Below are positions 21,100 through 32,597 of a stretch of 64,000 nucleotides of DNA, in pieces. The translations under genes and the position numbers were made by a program. Source of the stretch: Anniella stebbinsi (taxonomy: Eukaryota > Chordata > Lepidosauria > Squamata > Anniellidae); NCBI GenBank assembly GCA_029215795.1, contig JARDYH010000002.1, positions 14,191,001 through 14,255,000 on the forward strand, given 5' to 3'. A model generated the notes under the pieces. That model saw nothing but the letters and a program-made list of their open reading frames with translations. It was not told where the DNA came from and did not search any database. The stretch's first letter is position 1. The number at the start of each line of letters is the position of its first letter.

Positions 21100-21415
21100 G
21101 GAGTGGGAAACATTCTTTTCTTTCAAGGGTCATGTTCCCTCATGGTTAATCTTTTGGGAGCTGCATAACAGTAGAGAGAACGGCTGAACCCAGCATTGGC
21201 CTTGGCCAGAGCCCAGAATGGCTGTATCACCCCTTTTCTCTTTCTCAGTCTGCCATCCAATTCCTTTCTCTCTTTGTTTCCCTCTCCACACAGCAGGTTG
21301 CCAGGGAAGAGGGAGATCATGCCTGCTAGGCATCTGAACCGATTGCATGCAGAGGGCTCTTGAAATCAGGCCAAGGGCCACATGGAATTAGTCAGAGGTT
21401 GCCCAGCCCAGCTCT
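21100..21415. mobile_element. Probable non-autonomous hAT element
   Basis: The left end TAGGAGTGGGAAACATTC and right end GAGGTTGCCCAGCCCAGC form an imperfect inverted pair (GTGGGAAAC against GTTGCCCA). Internal GGGTCATGTTCCCTCATGG and GGCCACATGG text fits dispersed hAT-type repeats. Confidence 0.45.
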
Positions 21416-21646
21416 AAACCATGCACATAGGCCTGTTTGAGCTAGGAGCAGAGAAATATGTCAATTTCTTTTTAACCAGCATTGGATTTTTTAAACTCTC
21501 AAGTTTGTTCCATTCCAAATATGAGGAAAAAAAATAAAGTTTTGATAAATTCTTATAAAAAATGAACTAAACTGCACCAACTAAAGTAAATAGGTACAAC
21601 TATTCCAGAACAGAGAGGACCATATTGTACCTGCCTGCCATGGAGC

Positions 21647-22000
21647 TAAGGATGTGTGAGAATTTCGTTTTTGCTTGCAAAACAGTCAAGCATTCCTGTT
21701 CAAGGTCCCAAACATGAATTGCTGGACATGTGCTCACATTCAATTTTGTGCAACCTTCTCAATTCACTTTTGTGTGAATTTTCCTTGTAGACTGAATCAG
21801 CCCACTTTAGTCTATAGAGGAAAGTTGCGCAAATTAAGAAAGTTGACCAGATTTGTGCACATTTGTAGAAATTTCATGTTTGATCACTATTTGAGCTGTG
21901 CAATTTTCCTAATGCGGACAGGAATTGACATGAGATAAATGGCAAAATGATGTTTAGAGAATCCTAGTGATCTTAAACATAGCTTGTTCGCCCATTCCTA
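21647..22000. mobile_element. Family G hAT-like element (354 bp)
   Basis: Ends are TAAGGATGTGTGAG and CGCCCATTCCTA. Flanking octamers CATGGAGC and CACGTAGC match at 6 of 8 positions, as expected for an old insertion. AT-rich with TTGTGCAA/TTTGTGCACA words. Confidence 0.65.
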
Positions 22001-22440
22001 CACGTAGCTGATAAAGTTGAGGAGTCTTAACTTCAAAGAAAGAAAAAGTTGATAACCCTAATTCAGCACTAACATGGATCAACACACTTAGATTCAAACA
22101 CAGACTTTTAAGGGCTTAAGGGCTAAGGGCTAAGCCTTAAAAGTGCCTCCTTGACCAGGTTCCTCAGATGTTATTGGACTACATCTTCCATCAGCACCAA
22201 CCAACATTGCCAATGGTTAGTGAGTAAACGGGCACCAAAATGGGCATGGAGTCACACCTCATGGCTTCATGCCCATCAGGGGATGGGATGGCAGCAAGGG
22301 GGTTGGGAAGCTGATTTTGGGGGAGGGGGTTCACTTACAGTCCTCCTGCTCTTTAAAAAACAATGATGGGCACAATGTCCTGTTTCTTTCCAGGACATTG
22401 CATGCTGCGTGGGGAGGCTCTCGTGATCAGGATATCATGA
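22001..22440. other. Mostly unassigned, with a family M trace
   Basis: CCTCAGATGTTATTGGACTA near 22163 is the left arm of a family M MITE without a clear right arm. The rest is unassigned. Confidence 0.35.
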
Positions 22441-22454
22441 AAACCTCCCCCTCC

Positions 22455-22610
22455 CTCCCAACTCCAGGAGGTATAGAAAGAGCCATATTAGCCTACCAGC
22501 TGCCCACAGGGACAAGCAGGACACAAGTGCAACAGCATCCTCCCACCTATGTTCCCTAGCAACTGGTGGATATAGGCTGCCTGTCTTTAATACTGGAGAT
22601 AACATAGAGG
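22455..22610 (-). mobile_element. CR1 LINE fragment, part 1 (interrupted)
   Basis: CCAGCTGCCCACAGGGACAA through TACTGGAGATAACATAGAGG parallels the CR1 copy at 42060-42190 (CTGCTGCCCACAGG through TACTGGAGGTAACATATAG). In that copy the sequence runs on without a break; here it is split by a ~1-kb insertion. Confidence 0.75.
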
Positions 22611-23619
22611 TTGTTACGTGATGTGCTCTCATTTGACTTGTGTGCAAACTTGCACACAATGAGACTTACAAACTCACTTATAAGGAATCTTTAGACATTG
22701 GCAATAGAGCACCCATGGCTAAGTAAGGCGATTCTTACCCAAAGAAATCCACACTTTTGAAGAGGATAACACCACAATGGCACATTTATTGAGGTACAAA
22801 CAGATTCAAACGCACAAGCTAGTTTTGGGGAAATTAGCGGAGCAAATGGAGGCTTAAAAGTAGTTTCAAGACTGTGAAAGGAGTCTTCTTGAGACTTAGA
22901 ACATACACACACGGACAGCAGGGGAAAGAAGGGAGGGAGTCTCTGAAAGCAATATACCTTTCCCTGGACTGAAGCCCTTTCCTGAAGACAGCAACTAGTG
23001 TGCGTGGCAGCTCCTGGTCTCAGTGGAGAGGAAGGAATGAGCTGGAGCCTTTCCTCTGGGAGGAGAGACTCAGCTATTTCAACAGCATGGCCCCATGCTT
23101 CTAAGAAGGGGTGGAGGTAGGGATGAGACTCTCAAAACCTGAGGGGTTTTATACAATCTAGAGGAAAGCAGTGACATCACTGCCCATAAGCATTGGAAGT
23201 GGTGCTACTTGCTACTGGAGAAAGACTGAGCTGGTCTTCATCTTAGAAAACAAAAGAGGGTACATAGGGAAGATGGCTGTACTGGCTGGCAACATTCTTT
23301 TAACAAAAGATGACTTTACATGCTAATGGCTGTCTTAACGAAGGGTGTCCAGGCTGGAGTTCAACAATAAGACCCATTGCAGTTGCATGACTAGATGCAT
23401 TACCAGATATCACTGTTGCCATCCAACATTCATATTCAGCTCAATTTTAATCCCACCTTTGCCTCTGGGGAATGCATTTTAGGAGGTCTATTAGGAATTG
23501 AATTGCCTGATCTAAGCCTTACGTGACTGCACTCAGCGCCATTCCTGTGCTGGAAGTGGGGAATGAGGACGCCTTGGCTTTTTGGCTGCTTCAAAATGGA
23601 GTCACTACTGCTCGTAACA
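22611..23619. mobile_element. ~1-kb insertion inside CR1, LTR-like
   Basis: The insertion is defined by CR1 sequence on both sides. Its ends are TTGTTACGTG and CTCGTAACA, a short TGTTACG/CGTAACA inverted pair that fits the TG...CA ends of a solo LTR. AGG flanks each side (22608-22610 and 23620-23622). It has no long frame. Internal features are plain, and the TTTTATAC stretch near 23148 could be a TATA box. It could equally be an unclassified DNA element; no retroviral genes are present. Confidence 0.5.
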
Positions 23620-23830
23620 AGGCATCAGGACTAGTTGTCATTGATAGCTTTCTCCTTCAGGAATTTGTCTAACCCCTTCTTAAAGCCATCCGAATTGACA
23701 GCCATCGCTACGTCTCATGGTAGCAAATTCCATGGTTTAACCATGTGCTGTGTGAAGAAGTCCTTCCTTTTCTCTGTATCCCACTCAGAAACATCAACAA
23801 GCACACCACACCAACCTTTCCCTCATTGAT
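23620..23830 (-). mobile_element. CR1 LINE fragment, part 2
   Basis: TCAGGACTAGTTGTCATTGA, AGGAATTTGTCTAACCCC and AAAGCCATCCGAATTGAC continue the CR1 of 22455-22610, matching 42190-42260 and 53815-53880. Coding orientation is minus; decayed. Confidence 0.8.
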
Positions 23831-24393
23831 CTCCAAATAAGTATCCATATTGGCACTTTATTGTTCTGCCCTTTTTCAGGCAAAGTTGTTGTCTCTTGTA
23901 TCCAATCATTCATTTGTGGGCTGGTGCTATCTCACTATGACTAGGAAGCTTCCTACATACTGGATGGGGTGGAACCCATTGGTTAGATGTTTCCATGGCT
24001 TTTGCATTGATTAGCTGTTCTGTAGCACTGGATGGATGAGGGTGGCACAGAAATCTCAACAAATGCATACATTTTCCTATCTCATCATCCAACTCTGGAG
24101 TGAGTTTTAATTTTGCTGCTGCTGAATCAGGCAAGCAGCTGTACAGCTGCGGCAACCGCATGGCATGAAGTGATACAGAGGCCTGGACCTCCACTGTCTC
24201 TCTCCTCAGTTGTCAGTGGCATTTGCACTCCATTTCACTGAACATGTATATCTGATTCATTGACATCTGTTAAGGAGGCAGTAGAGAGGCAGGCCTGCAG
24301 ATGTGGTTGTGGTGAATAACGTCTGCATTTCAATGAGCTCATTGCTCTTATAATGTAGCCATTTATTATGTGGCCTTTGCAAGGGATCTGTCA
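23831..24393. other. Unassigned sequence
   Basis: No recognised repeat, exon or RNA gene. Confidence 0.3.
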
Positions 24394-24401
24394 GGCAACA
24401 C

Positions 24402-24849
24402 TAGGGATGCATCAGGAATTTGTTTCAGCTCAGGGTTTTTTTAAAAACCAGAATTTACCCAATTCGCACCTCCCAGAACTGAATGTGGACCCGAAAAGCA
24501 ATCTGTGGCTGAAGTCTGTACGTTTCAGAGATGGCAATGTGATTTGTGGAGCAACAGCAAGAAAGCGTTTCCCAAATACGTACGTTTGAAAACTAGTCAT
24601 GAAAAAAAATGCGTGCTTTTGACAAATGTGCATAACGCTCGAGTCAATGGGAGAAGGATGCGTACATTTAAATAAAGCACACAATTGATGCATACATTTG
24701 GGACAATGTGCACAAAGATATACATACACAATGTTTTGTGCAAAAGGAAAAGCGTAAAGCTCACTATTTGATATGGATGCAGAATAAGCTTCGAGGCTGA
24801 ATTTAGAGGATCTTGACAAACTTGGGGCGCACTGATTCGCACATCCCAA
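24402..24849. mobile_element. Family G hAT-like element (448 bp), exact 8-bp TSD
   Basis: GGCAACAC is repeated exactly at 24394-24401 and 24850-24857. Ends are TAGGGATGC and GCACATCCCAA (one terminal mismatch). The interior is AT-rich with repeated GTGCATAA/ATACGTACG words. The 148-codon minus frame has no recognisable domain. Confidence 0.85.
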
Positions 24850-25071
24850 GGCAACACCCAAGGTGTTTCTCATCATTTAATCCCAGCGTTTGCTTACCAA
24901 CACTTTTGCAAGCATGCAATTTACAAGGTGGCACTTGTAAATTCCATGAGCAAAACAAAAAAGTCTCACTCAACTTAGCATTAGAGTGACATGTTCTAGC
25001 AGGAGGGATAAAAAAGTAGGGGAGATACTCCATTGCAATTGGAACACCTTGCAACTGGTTTAATGCTTCTT

Positions 25072-25650
25072 AGATTAGGGATGGGGAGAATTTCTTCAGA
25101 TTCACGTTTTAATTTGTATTTTGTCAAATTTTGAGCCCGTTGAAATTTGAGATGGAGTTCATAGTTCAAAAGTTGTGTTCGAAAATGTGTATATTACAGA
25201 AAGGTGCATTGAAAAATGCATGTATTAGGTATCTGGAGGATTTGCATCCCATCTTCCTGAAACCCATCGATTTTACATTACCTGAATGGCATGATTGCTG
25301 TCAATCAGTCTATATCCAGGCCATACTATTTATGCATATATCCACCCATATATCCATGCCATCCCATTTCTGCATATATCTGCACCAAAATGTGCCAAAA
25401 AAAACCCAAAATGTGGCTCTCCCAAAATGTAATGTTAAAATACACATTTAAACATATTTTCTCTTATGATCCTAATTTCTAAATGTATGTTGATGTGTTT
25501 CTTGTTTATTGATGTGTTTTGATTAGATTTATAACCTGCATCTTTTGGGGGTAAGGGATAGTCAAAGCAGCTCTTGACTAGAGAATTGAGTTGGAACATG
25601 TAGTGAGTTGGTTAGTGAGCAAAAAAGTGAACTTCACAGCATTCCTACAT
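25072..25650. mobile_element. Family G-like AT-rich element
   Basis: Starts ATTAGGGATGGGGAG and ends near CAGCATTCCTACATG, approximating the family G ends. The middle has ATGCATATATC words. No matching octamers. Confidence 0.45.
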
Positions 25651-25652
25651 GT

Positions 25653-26045
25653 TGTTAGGGACCTGTGCAGTTTGGCATAACTGGCAGTTTTATGGTTAAG
25701 TAAGCAGGCTTCACTTAACAAAAAGGCAATTAATTTCTCAGACTGGGATGCTAGCCCATCAACTCCTGAATTTAGAAGGAGACATCTATAAAATCAAGCC
25801 TGTAGGCTTCATCCGTTGGTCTCTCTCAAAGGGGCAATGCGCACACTACCAGCTTGGAGAACTACAGTGGATCTAGGAGTAGTTTTTGTCTATCTTGGGG
25901 ACTCAGATAGACATTCAGCTTTGACAACTTCATTGGCTGAAGGAGGTGTGAGCTGTCTTTGCATATTTATTCCACATCAATTTTCTATCAATAAACTATC
26001 ATTGTTTTGCACAAGTGTGGCTTTCTTTCATCTTGGTAATCAAAA
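25653..26045 (+). mobile_element. Possible solo LTR of an endogenous retrovirus-like element
   Basis: The stretch begins TTGTTAGGGACCTG and ends TTGGTAATCA. In the expected order it carries a TATA box (CTATAAAATC near 25787) and a polyadenylation signal (AATAAACTATC near 25990) followed by a T-rich stretch. Flanking ACATG/AAATG match at 4 of 5. No coding sequence accompanies it. The call rests on layout only. Confidence 0.35.
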
Positions 26046-26234
26046 TGATCGATTTGATTGGGACCTGATAGAATCAGGACCCTGGATCAATACAGAACAA
26101 TACAAAAGTGCAAACTCTGGTAGATTTTTATATTCCTGTGTGCACATTAGTCCAAGAAGTGAAGATCAAGTCAGTTTGTATTGGAAATCACAAGGTCAGT
26201 TTCCTCAAGCCTTCTCACTTTTTACTACTTTGGA

Positions 26235-26554
26235 TAGGCTGACCAGATAAAATGCAGGTCAGAGCTCCTGTAACTTTAACAGTTGTAGAGAAAAGGGAAT
26301 TTCAGCCAGTGTTATTTGTATGCAATTAGTTCCTGGTGATATTCCCTCTTCATCACAACAGTTAAAGTTGCAGGCACTATACTAGAGTGACCATATGCAA
26401 AAGAAGGCAGGGCCTCTGCACCTTTAACTGTTGTGATGAAGAGGGAATTTCACCAGGAACTAATTGCATACAAATGACACTGGCTGAAATTCCCTTTTCT
26501 CTACAACTGTTAAAGTTACAGGAGCCCTGACCTGGATTTTATCTGGTCACCCTA
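26235..26554. mobile_element. Family F hAT-like MITE (320 bp), exact 8-bp TSD
   Basis: ACTTTGGA is repeated exactly at 26227-26234 and 26555-26562. Ends are TAGGCTGACCAGATAAAATG and ATTTTATCTGGTCACCCTA. This F sub-type (CAGATAAAAT start) also occurs at 27230 and 33235. Confidence 0.92.
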
Positions 26555-26562
26555 ACTTTGGA

Positions 26563-27229
26563 ACTATTAAAATAGTAAATGATTACATACCTATTTACTG
26601 AAGCGAATCCCATAAAACTATGTCATTCCTTGAGCTTTGTATGCAAAATGAATTAATGCTTGGAACATCAACTCAGCTGACAGACTGAGACTACAGCTAC
26701 AGTATTCAGCCAAATGTGTATAATGACGTATTATACATGTATTTGCTCTTTTTCATGCATGCCTTTAACTTGTAATGTGTCTGAAAACCTATGTTCTTGC
26801 AAGTAATGCATGAGTACACATGAGAGATTTATGAATTTGAAAGAGCAGTGAAGAGAGACTGAACAGGAACTTCTGATTAGATAGGGTAGGTCTGCTGTGG
26901 TAAACAAGGACACAATTAGTTATATAGCACTACAACAGTTGGGGCATTTAGGGCATTTATCTTCTTGTGATGGAGATATCCAAGAGCCTTACTGTTGGGG
27001 AGGGGGGAATGAGGCTAAGCCATTTTTGCCAGAGGCATAAACCGTCATCTTTTAAAAGTGTAATTCACGTTCTCTTGAGGAATGAAATTAAAGCTTTTTG
27101 AATAGCCTTTCTGTTTTGAAGAGTGATTTGGTGCTGCTGCAAAATGCTGCAAAACATAAACACAAAACTACAAACATAGAATCCCAGCCCCTGTGTCAGC
27201 TGTTGAATGTGCAAAAGTTGTCATTGTGG
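26563..27229. other. Unassigned; part may be conserved non-coding DNA
   Basis: 26990-27170 is repeat-free with CATAAACCGTCATCTTTTAA and GAATGAAATTAAAGC, a compact block of the kind seen in conserved non-coding elements. The rest is unassigned. Confidence 0.25.
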
Positions 27230-27549
27230 TAGGCTGACCAGATAGAATCCAGGTCAGAGCTCCTGTAACTTTAACAATTGTAGAGAAAAGGGAATTTCAG
27301 CCAGTGTCATTTGTATGCAATTACTTCCTGGTGATATTCCCTCTTCATCACAACAGTTAAAGGTGCAGGCACTATACTAGAGTGACCATATACAAAAGAA
27401 GGCAGGGCCTCTGCACCTTTAACTGTTGTGATGAAGAGGGAATTTCACCAGAAACTAATTGCATACAAATGACACTGGCTGAAATTCCCTTTTCTCTACA
27501 ACTGTTAAAGTTACAGGAGCCCTGACCTGGATTTTATCTGGTCACCCTA
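27230..27549. mobile_element. Family F hAT-like MITE (320 bp)
   Basis: Ends are TAGGCTGACCAGATAGAATC and TTTATCTGGTCACCCTA. ATTGTGG is repeated at 27223-27229 and 27550-27556 (7 bp, one position offset). Nearly identical to the copy 1 kb upstream at 26235. Confidence 0.88.
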
Positions 27550-27603
27550 ATTGTGGTAGTGAGATCATTTGGAGAAGGCAATGTGTTGATAGAGCTTAAT
27601 GGA

Positions 27604-28077
27604 TAGGGTGACCATGCGAAAAGGAGGACAGGGCTCCTGTATTGTTAACAGTTGTATAGAAAAGAGAATTTCAGCAGGTGTCATTTGTATGCATACAAAA
27701 CCTGGTGAAATCCCCTCTTCATCACAGCAGTTAAAGCTGCAGGAACCCTGTCTTCTTTTGTATCTGGTCAAGATGGCAGGTCTCCTGCAGCTTTAACTGT
27801 TGTGACAAATTTCACCAGGTGTTGCATGCATACAAATAACACCTTCTGAAATTCTCTTTTCTATGCAAGTGTTAAAGATACAGGAACCCTGTCCTCCTTT
27901 CCATTTGGTCACCTTGACCAGATACAAAAGAGAACAGGGCTCCTGCAGCTTTGTTGTGATGAAGTGGACATTTCTACAGGTGCTGCATGCATGCAAATGA
28001 CACCTGCTGAAATTCCCTTTTCAATACAAGTGTTAAAGATACACGAGCCCTGTCCTCCTTTTCATATGGTCACCCTA
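27604..28077. mobile_element. Expanded family F element (474 bp) with extra modules
   Basis: Ends are TAGGGTGACCATGCG and CATATGGTCACCCTA. Flanking octamers TTAATGGA and TCAATGCA match at 6 of 8. Internally the TGACC...GGTCA module is repeated: inner boundaries occur at ATCTGGTCAAGATGG (27764) and TTTGGTCACCTTGACCAGAT (27904), giving three alternating modules instead of the two in the 320-bp copies. Confidence 0.8.
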
Positions 28078-28970
28078 TCAATGCAGGCAGTGTACCAATT
28101 GCTGGGGGTGGGTGGGAGGCAATTGACGATGAAGCTTTGTCTTCATACTTTGCATGTCATTTTCCTGGATATATTTGGCTGTCCTCTGTTGGAAACAGGA
28201 TACTGCTTTAGAGGATCCCTACTCATGAGTGATTCGTGATCCATCATCTATCCTCCTGCTTTCCTTACAAGCTCTCTCTTAGCCAAATTCATGAATCAGC
28301 CAGGCCCCTGATATCCTCCTCAGTTATGGCTCTGAATCTTGCCATAACTTATCCAATTTTGAGAGCCTGATTGAAAGAAGTTGGGGATGTATGAATGTTG
28401 AAGGACAACTGAATTTTGGCTCACATATAGGCGACATTATGCAAGTTCACATTAAAATATGAACTGAGCAAATTACTCTCCCATTCTTACTAGGAAGTGG
28501 GAAGACACCAGTATAAGAGAAAGTAAGGATGGGAGAGGATTAGGGTTAGATACCTCATTTCCTGTTACCTCAAGTGATTTAAAGGTACAGCACAGACAGA
28601 ACTCTGGCTTGCGGTCCGGTAATCCTATACAGGTCCACATCTCGAATTTGCATCCATGCAAAGTAGGTCTAGTGGAAGGTCAGGTATAAACACTGCACAG
28701 CTGAACTACCCTGGAAGATTTGCTCCGCTGGGTTATGTTTTACTTCACCTTTATTAGGAAGCAGCCTATGCTATGCAGTCATTCGAGCAACTGACAGGTT
28801 GCTTAAGGCAGACTTCATTGTGTTTAACTCCCTGTGATAAATGTGCTCAGCAACACAGACTCCATATACAATACAGAACTCCAGGTTCTTTCTTGGCATT
28901 TCCAAATGTGTCAGCAAGAAATCCTCCACTGCTTTTGTTGATGCAATTACAATTAAAGCACTGTTTCTCC
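28078..28970. other. Unassigned sequence
   Basis: No recognised gene or repeat. Slight family G-like wording (AATATGAACTGAGC, CATTCTTACTAG) occurs near 28400-28495. Confidence 0.3.
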
Positions 28971-29139
28971 TTACGTTCCCTAGCCATCAACACATCCACT
29001 CTCCCCGTTACAATAAAATATTTAAAGAACTTTCACAAACAATACAACACATGGGAAATCCAAAGCGACAGTTGCTATGTGTGAAATCATTGATATTTTA
29101 GATAATTGCATTCAAAGTTCAGGCTCATAATAGATCATA

Positions 29140-29430
29140 TTGATTGCGGATGGCCGGGGCAGATGTGCGGTGGGGCTTGACTGACGGCCAAGGAAGGTTT
29201 TTTTCCTTGGCCTCTTAATGGACTGGCTTCTTGAAAGCTGGTTATAGTCATTAGCAGTGATGGGTCCCCATTACAAGGCAGACATTCAACACCCACTAGC
29301 GACTGGAACACGTAATAAGAAAATAGATACTGTAGCTATTAATTAAGTGCAGTTGATATATATGGGTGATTTGGCAGCAACAGAGAGCCCACAGACTAAT
29401 GTCTCATTAAACTAAAGCTAGCCAGGCAAA
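29140..29430. other. Candidate conserved non-coding element
   Basis: Repeat-free block with a hairpin (GGCCAAGGAAGG / CCTTGGCC, 29188-29212), GCTATTAATTAAGTGC and GTCTCATTAAACTAAAGC. Homeobox-type ATTA and TTAATTAA sites cluster here. Regulatory function is inferred from composition only. Confidence 0.3.
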
Positions 29431-29512
29431 GGTAAAGAAAACTCGGCACCCGTAGAGTGTTAGAGATACCTATAAATTTTGCCTAAAGCAAAATTTTATG
29501 GTAGGTTTGGAG

Positions 29513-30235
29513 TAGGGATGTGCACAGCAGGAAAAATCATATTGGAATCGGAATTGGGACTTCCGATTTTGAACTGCATCATATCGGAACAAATCGGACA
29601 TCCCTCGTATCGCTTTGGATCCAATTCCGATATGAAAATCGGACATCCGATTTTAGAATCAGGCACCATTTTGAATGATTATCCCCATAGCCTAGTATTA
29701 TGTTAAATAAATGCCTATAACTTTTTTATTTTTAAAGATAGAAACATGAAACTTGGCCACATTGCAGATGAGTTTGAGGTACTTATGTGTGAGAAATTTC
29801 AGAAAGATAGATGCAGGCATTTTGTGGCTATGAATTTTTTACTTTAAAAGTTCCATAAGTTCCAAAATGGTGGTCAAACAGCACCCCTCCCCTGCCTTCT
29901 CCCCCCTCAATTTTGTAACTTATGGAACTTTTAAAGTAAAAAAAAAAAATCATAGCCACTACATGCCTGCACCTATCTTTCTGAAATTTCTCACACATAA
30001 GTACCTCAAACTCATCTGCAATGTGGTCAAGTTTCATGTTTCTATCTTTAAAAATAAAAAAGTTATAGGCATTTATTTAACATAATACTAAGCTATGGGG
30101 ATAATCATAGCCACTACATGCCTGCACCTATATTTCTGAAATTTCTCACACGTAACCTCAAACTCATCTGCAATATGACCAACTTTCATGCTTCAATCTT
30201 TAAAAATAAAAAACCTTAAAGGCGTTTATCCCATA
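29513..30235. mobile_element. AT-rich foldback element (family C), right end lost
   Basis: Begins TAGGGATGTGCACAGC, with arms reading ATATCGGAA and GACATCCGATTTT. A long inverted repeat pairs 29665-29865 with 29915-30110 (CATAGCCTAGTATTATG against CATAATACTAAGCTATG). Part of the right arm (CATAGCCACTACATGCCTGC) is then repeated directly at 30105-30220. No closing CATCCCTA end was found, so the copy is truncated or rearranged. Confidence 0.8.
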
Positions 30236-30318
30236 TAGGCTGTTAAAAGATGCCTGTTCATTGCCTGTTCCAGGTGACATCAAATAATAACTTGCCTGTG
30301 TAAAATCTATCAGTACAG

Positions 30319-30405
30319 TAGAATCATAGAATAGTAGAGTTGGAAGATGCCTATAAGGCCATTGAGTCCTACCCCCTGCTCAATGCAGGAATCTTCCTGA
30401 AAGCA
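30319..30405 (-). mobile_element. CR1 LINE 3' terminus, minus strand
   Basis: GAATCATAGAATAGTAGAGT, AAGGCCATTGAGTCCTACCC and CCCTGCTCAATGCAGGAATC are the complement of the CR1 3' UTR and its terminal octamers, as at 36880-36957. Confidence 0.85.
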
Positions 30406-30481
30406 TCCCTGACAAGAGTATTTCCAGGGAAGGCAGTTCACACATTCAAAGATCAAGTAATAACATAATGAGAAAGTTACA

Positions 30482-30504
30482 ACACACACACACACACACA
30501 CACA

Positions 30505-30542
<38 letters not shown>

Positions 30543-30596
30543 CTATGGTTAGTACTTATTTATTTATTTATTTACTTATTTATTTATTTATTGCAT
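30482..30596. repeat. Compound microsatellite (CA)n (TA)n and (TTTA)n
   Basis: (CA)n at about 30482-30504, (TA)n at about 30508-30538, and (TTTA)n-like at about 30555-30592. Simple repeat only. Confidence 0.95.
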
Positions 30597-30659
30597 TTCT
30601 AATCCCCCAATAACCAATATACTCTCCACATTATGGAGTGTCAAACCTGGGTTTGCCAC

Positions 30660-30960
30660 CCAGTTTGAACTCTAGACATGCTGGGAGAATTTTGTTTGGT
30701 TCACATTTTTAAGCAAACGAACCTAATTAGCACTTGCCAGACTAATACGCAGATTGGAACATGGTTATCCTTCTTTGAATTTTGCCATGCAGTTCGTGGC
30801 TGAAAGACCCCACGCAGAAAGGAAAAGTTTCGATAAAGTTTCATCCAAAAAATCCACATATTAGGGAGAGGTGTGCATAAAATGTGCATGTTAGTGAAAG
30901 TTGCATATAATAGCAATGGCAAATGTTGGGTCTTTTAAAGAAACTTCACAGAATGATGCA
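30660..30960. mobile_element. Family G-like AT-rich element
   Basis: AAGCAAACGAACCTAATTAG, ATTAGGGAGAGGTGTGCATA and GCATGTTAGTGAAAGTTGC are phrases shared with the copy at 61406-61808 (GTACATTAGGGAAAGTTGC). Ends unclear. Confidence 0.45.
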
Positions 30961-31186
30961 AAACTGGATTTTCCCCCTTCCTTGGATTCTGCTACATATC
31001 ATGAATGTCCCCGTACGGCCATTTCATATTCCATACAGCTATTGCTGCTGGCAAATCTTTCTTGTGGGTTCTAAAGGCATGGGAGGCCCTGGTGACATTG
31101 TAGGCCAAGAATTTATGTATTATTTATTTCTTTACAAGGACTATGCACTGCTCTACATCTATCAAGAGTCCTGAGTGGTGAACAAT

Positions 31187-31188
31187 GA

Positions 31189-31219
<31 letters not shown>
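31187..31219. repeat. (GAAA)n microsatellite
   Basis: About eight tandem GAAA units. Confidence 0.95.
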
Positions 31220-31654
31220 GAGTAATAGGAATATTTAAAAATAATATTTAAAACCTGATTATGTGAATAAAACCATGGCTGGTCAATCAGAGAAGGGTTG
31301 TTTAAAATGTCTTCAGCAGGTGCCAAAAATAAAATAAAACAAGTCAGTGCCTATCTGGCATTCACAAGCAGAGAGCAGGTATGGGAGAACCAGGGATGGA
31401 ACAGCTCCCTGAAATTTCCCAAACTTGCCTTTCAAGTGTTCACTCTGATTTGCGATTTGTTTTTTTTTCAGTTCATTTGAATGGGAAAACTGCATTTTTT
31501 AAAAAAAGTGCACACTTTCCCTCCATTGACTAAAGTGAGGAAATGTACAACTTTAAAAATGCACAATGTAAAGTGCTGTTTTTTTTTTAAAGCAGCACAT
31601 TTTTAAAGTTGCACATTTGAAAAGTTGTGCATGTTAAAGTTGTGCATTCTTAAA

Positions 31655-32195
31655 AGTGCAACTGTCATAAAAGTGAATGCAGATGTCTTGCCAGGATTCA
31701 GCTTCAGTTTATTGGCCCTCACCGAGGCCCTCACTGAGTCTAGGCACTGATCCAGAACTTGCACAGCCTCACCTGATTCCAATGTCACAGGGAGATAGAA
31801 CTGTGTGTCATCAGTATACCTGTCACTTTGTTCCAAGTTCCCCCCAAAGGACTGCTCCCAGCAGCTTCATATAATGTTAAACAGCTTTAGGGACAAGATA
31901 GTAACCCATAGAACAATTGCCAAGATGCTGGGGAATAGTCATTCAGTGTTACCCTCTGCAATCAGACCTGCAGGTAGGACCAGAACCACTGTAACACAGG
32001 CCCTCTAATGCCCAACACATGGAACTGTCCAAGAAGACACCATCATAGATGGTATCAAAACCTAATCAGAGATCAAGCAGAATTATCCCCCTGTCCTTCA
32101 CTCAATAAAGGTCATCCTTCAAGGTGACCAAGACCAAAACCAGCCCAAAACCCAGATTGAAATGGATCTAGATACTTTAAAATAGTCACAAGGTG
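31655..32195 (-). pseudogene. Decayed L2-clade LINE ORF2 fragment, minus strand
   Basis: On the minus strand a frame gives DDTQFYLPVTLESGEAVQVL and VRANKLKLNPGKTSA. These align directly with the YADDTQLYF...GEAVDVLNQCL and MRANKLKLNPDK regions of the better copy at 34371-35437. Multiple frameshifts and lost segments separate the pieces. The left flank is family G-like text. Confidence 0.8.
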
Positions 32196-32400
32196 TCCCA
32201 TGGATACATCTAAACTACAAGTCAATGTCACTGAGTCCTGGTAACCCTACCAAGTTTTAATCAAGATGCAATCAAGAGTTTACCCGCAAGGAAGGAGCCC
32301 ATGACGGCTAGACAGGAAGCGGGGTCAGGAGTCACTCGCCTCCTTGCAAGGAGGGGGGAATGACTGATTGGTCAGCAGCGGTGGGAACTCCAGCGTCCAT

Positions 32401-32597
32401 CATTTTGTGCAAAATGGTGGTTCAAGGTTTTACAGAAAAGTAATGTGGCATAAATGGCAGCTATAAAGAACTCATTTACAGGCTATTACAGGTATACATG
32501 GACCACTTATGTCTGTAATGCTGTTTAAATGGGCCACCATTTACACAACATTACTTTTCCGTAAACTCTGAGCCGCCATTTTGTGCAAATTGATGGC
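32401..32597. mobile_element. Palindromic MITE, AT-rich
   Basis: CATTTTGTGCAAAATGGTGG... GTTTTACAGAAAAGTAATG on the left pairs with CATTACTTTTCCGTAAAC ... CCGCCATTTTGTGCAAA on the right, arms of about 60 bp. Confidence 0.65.
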
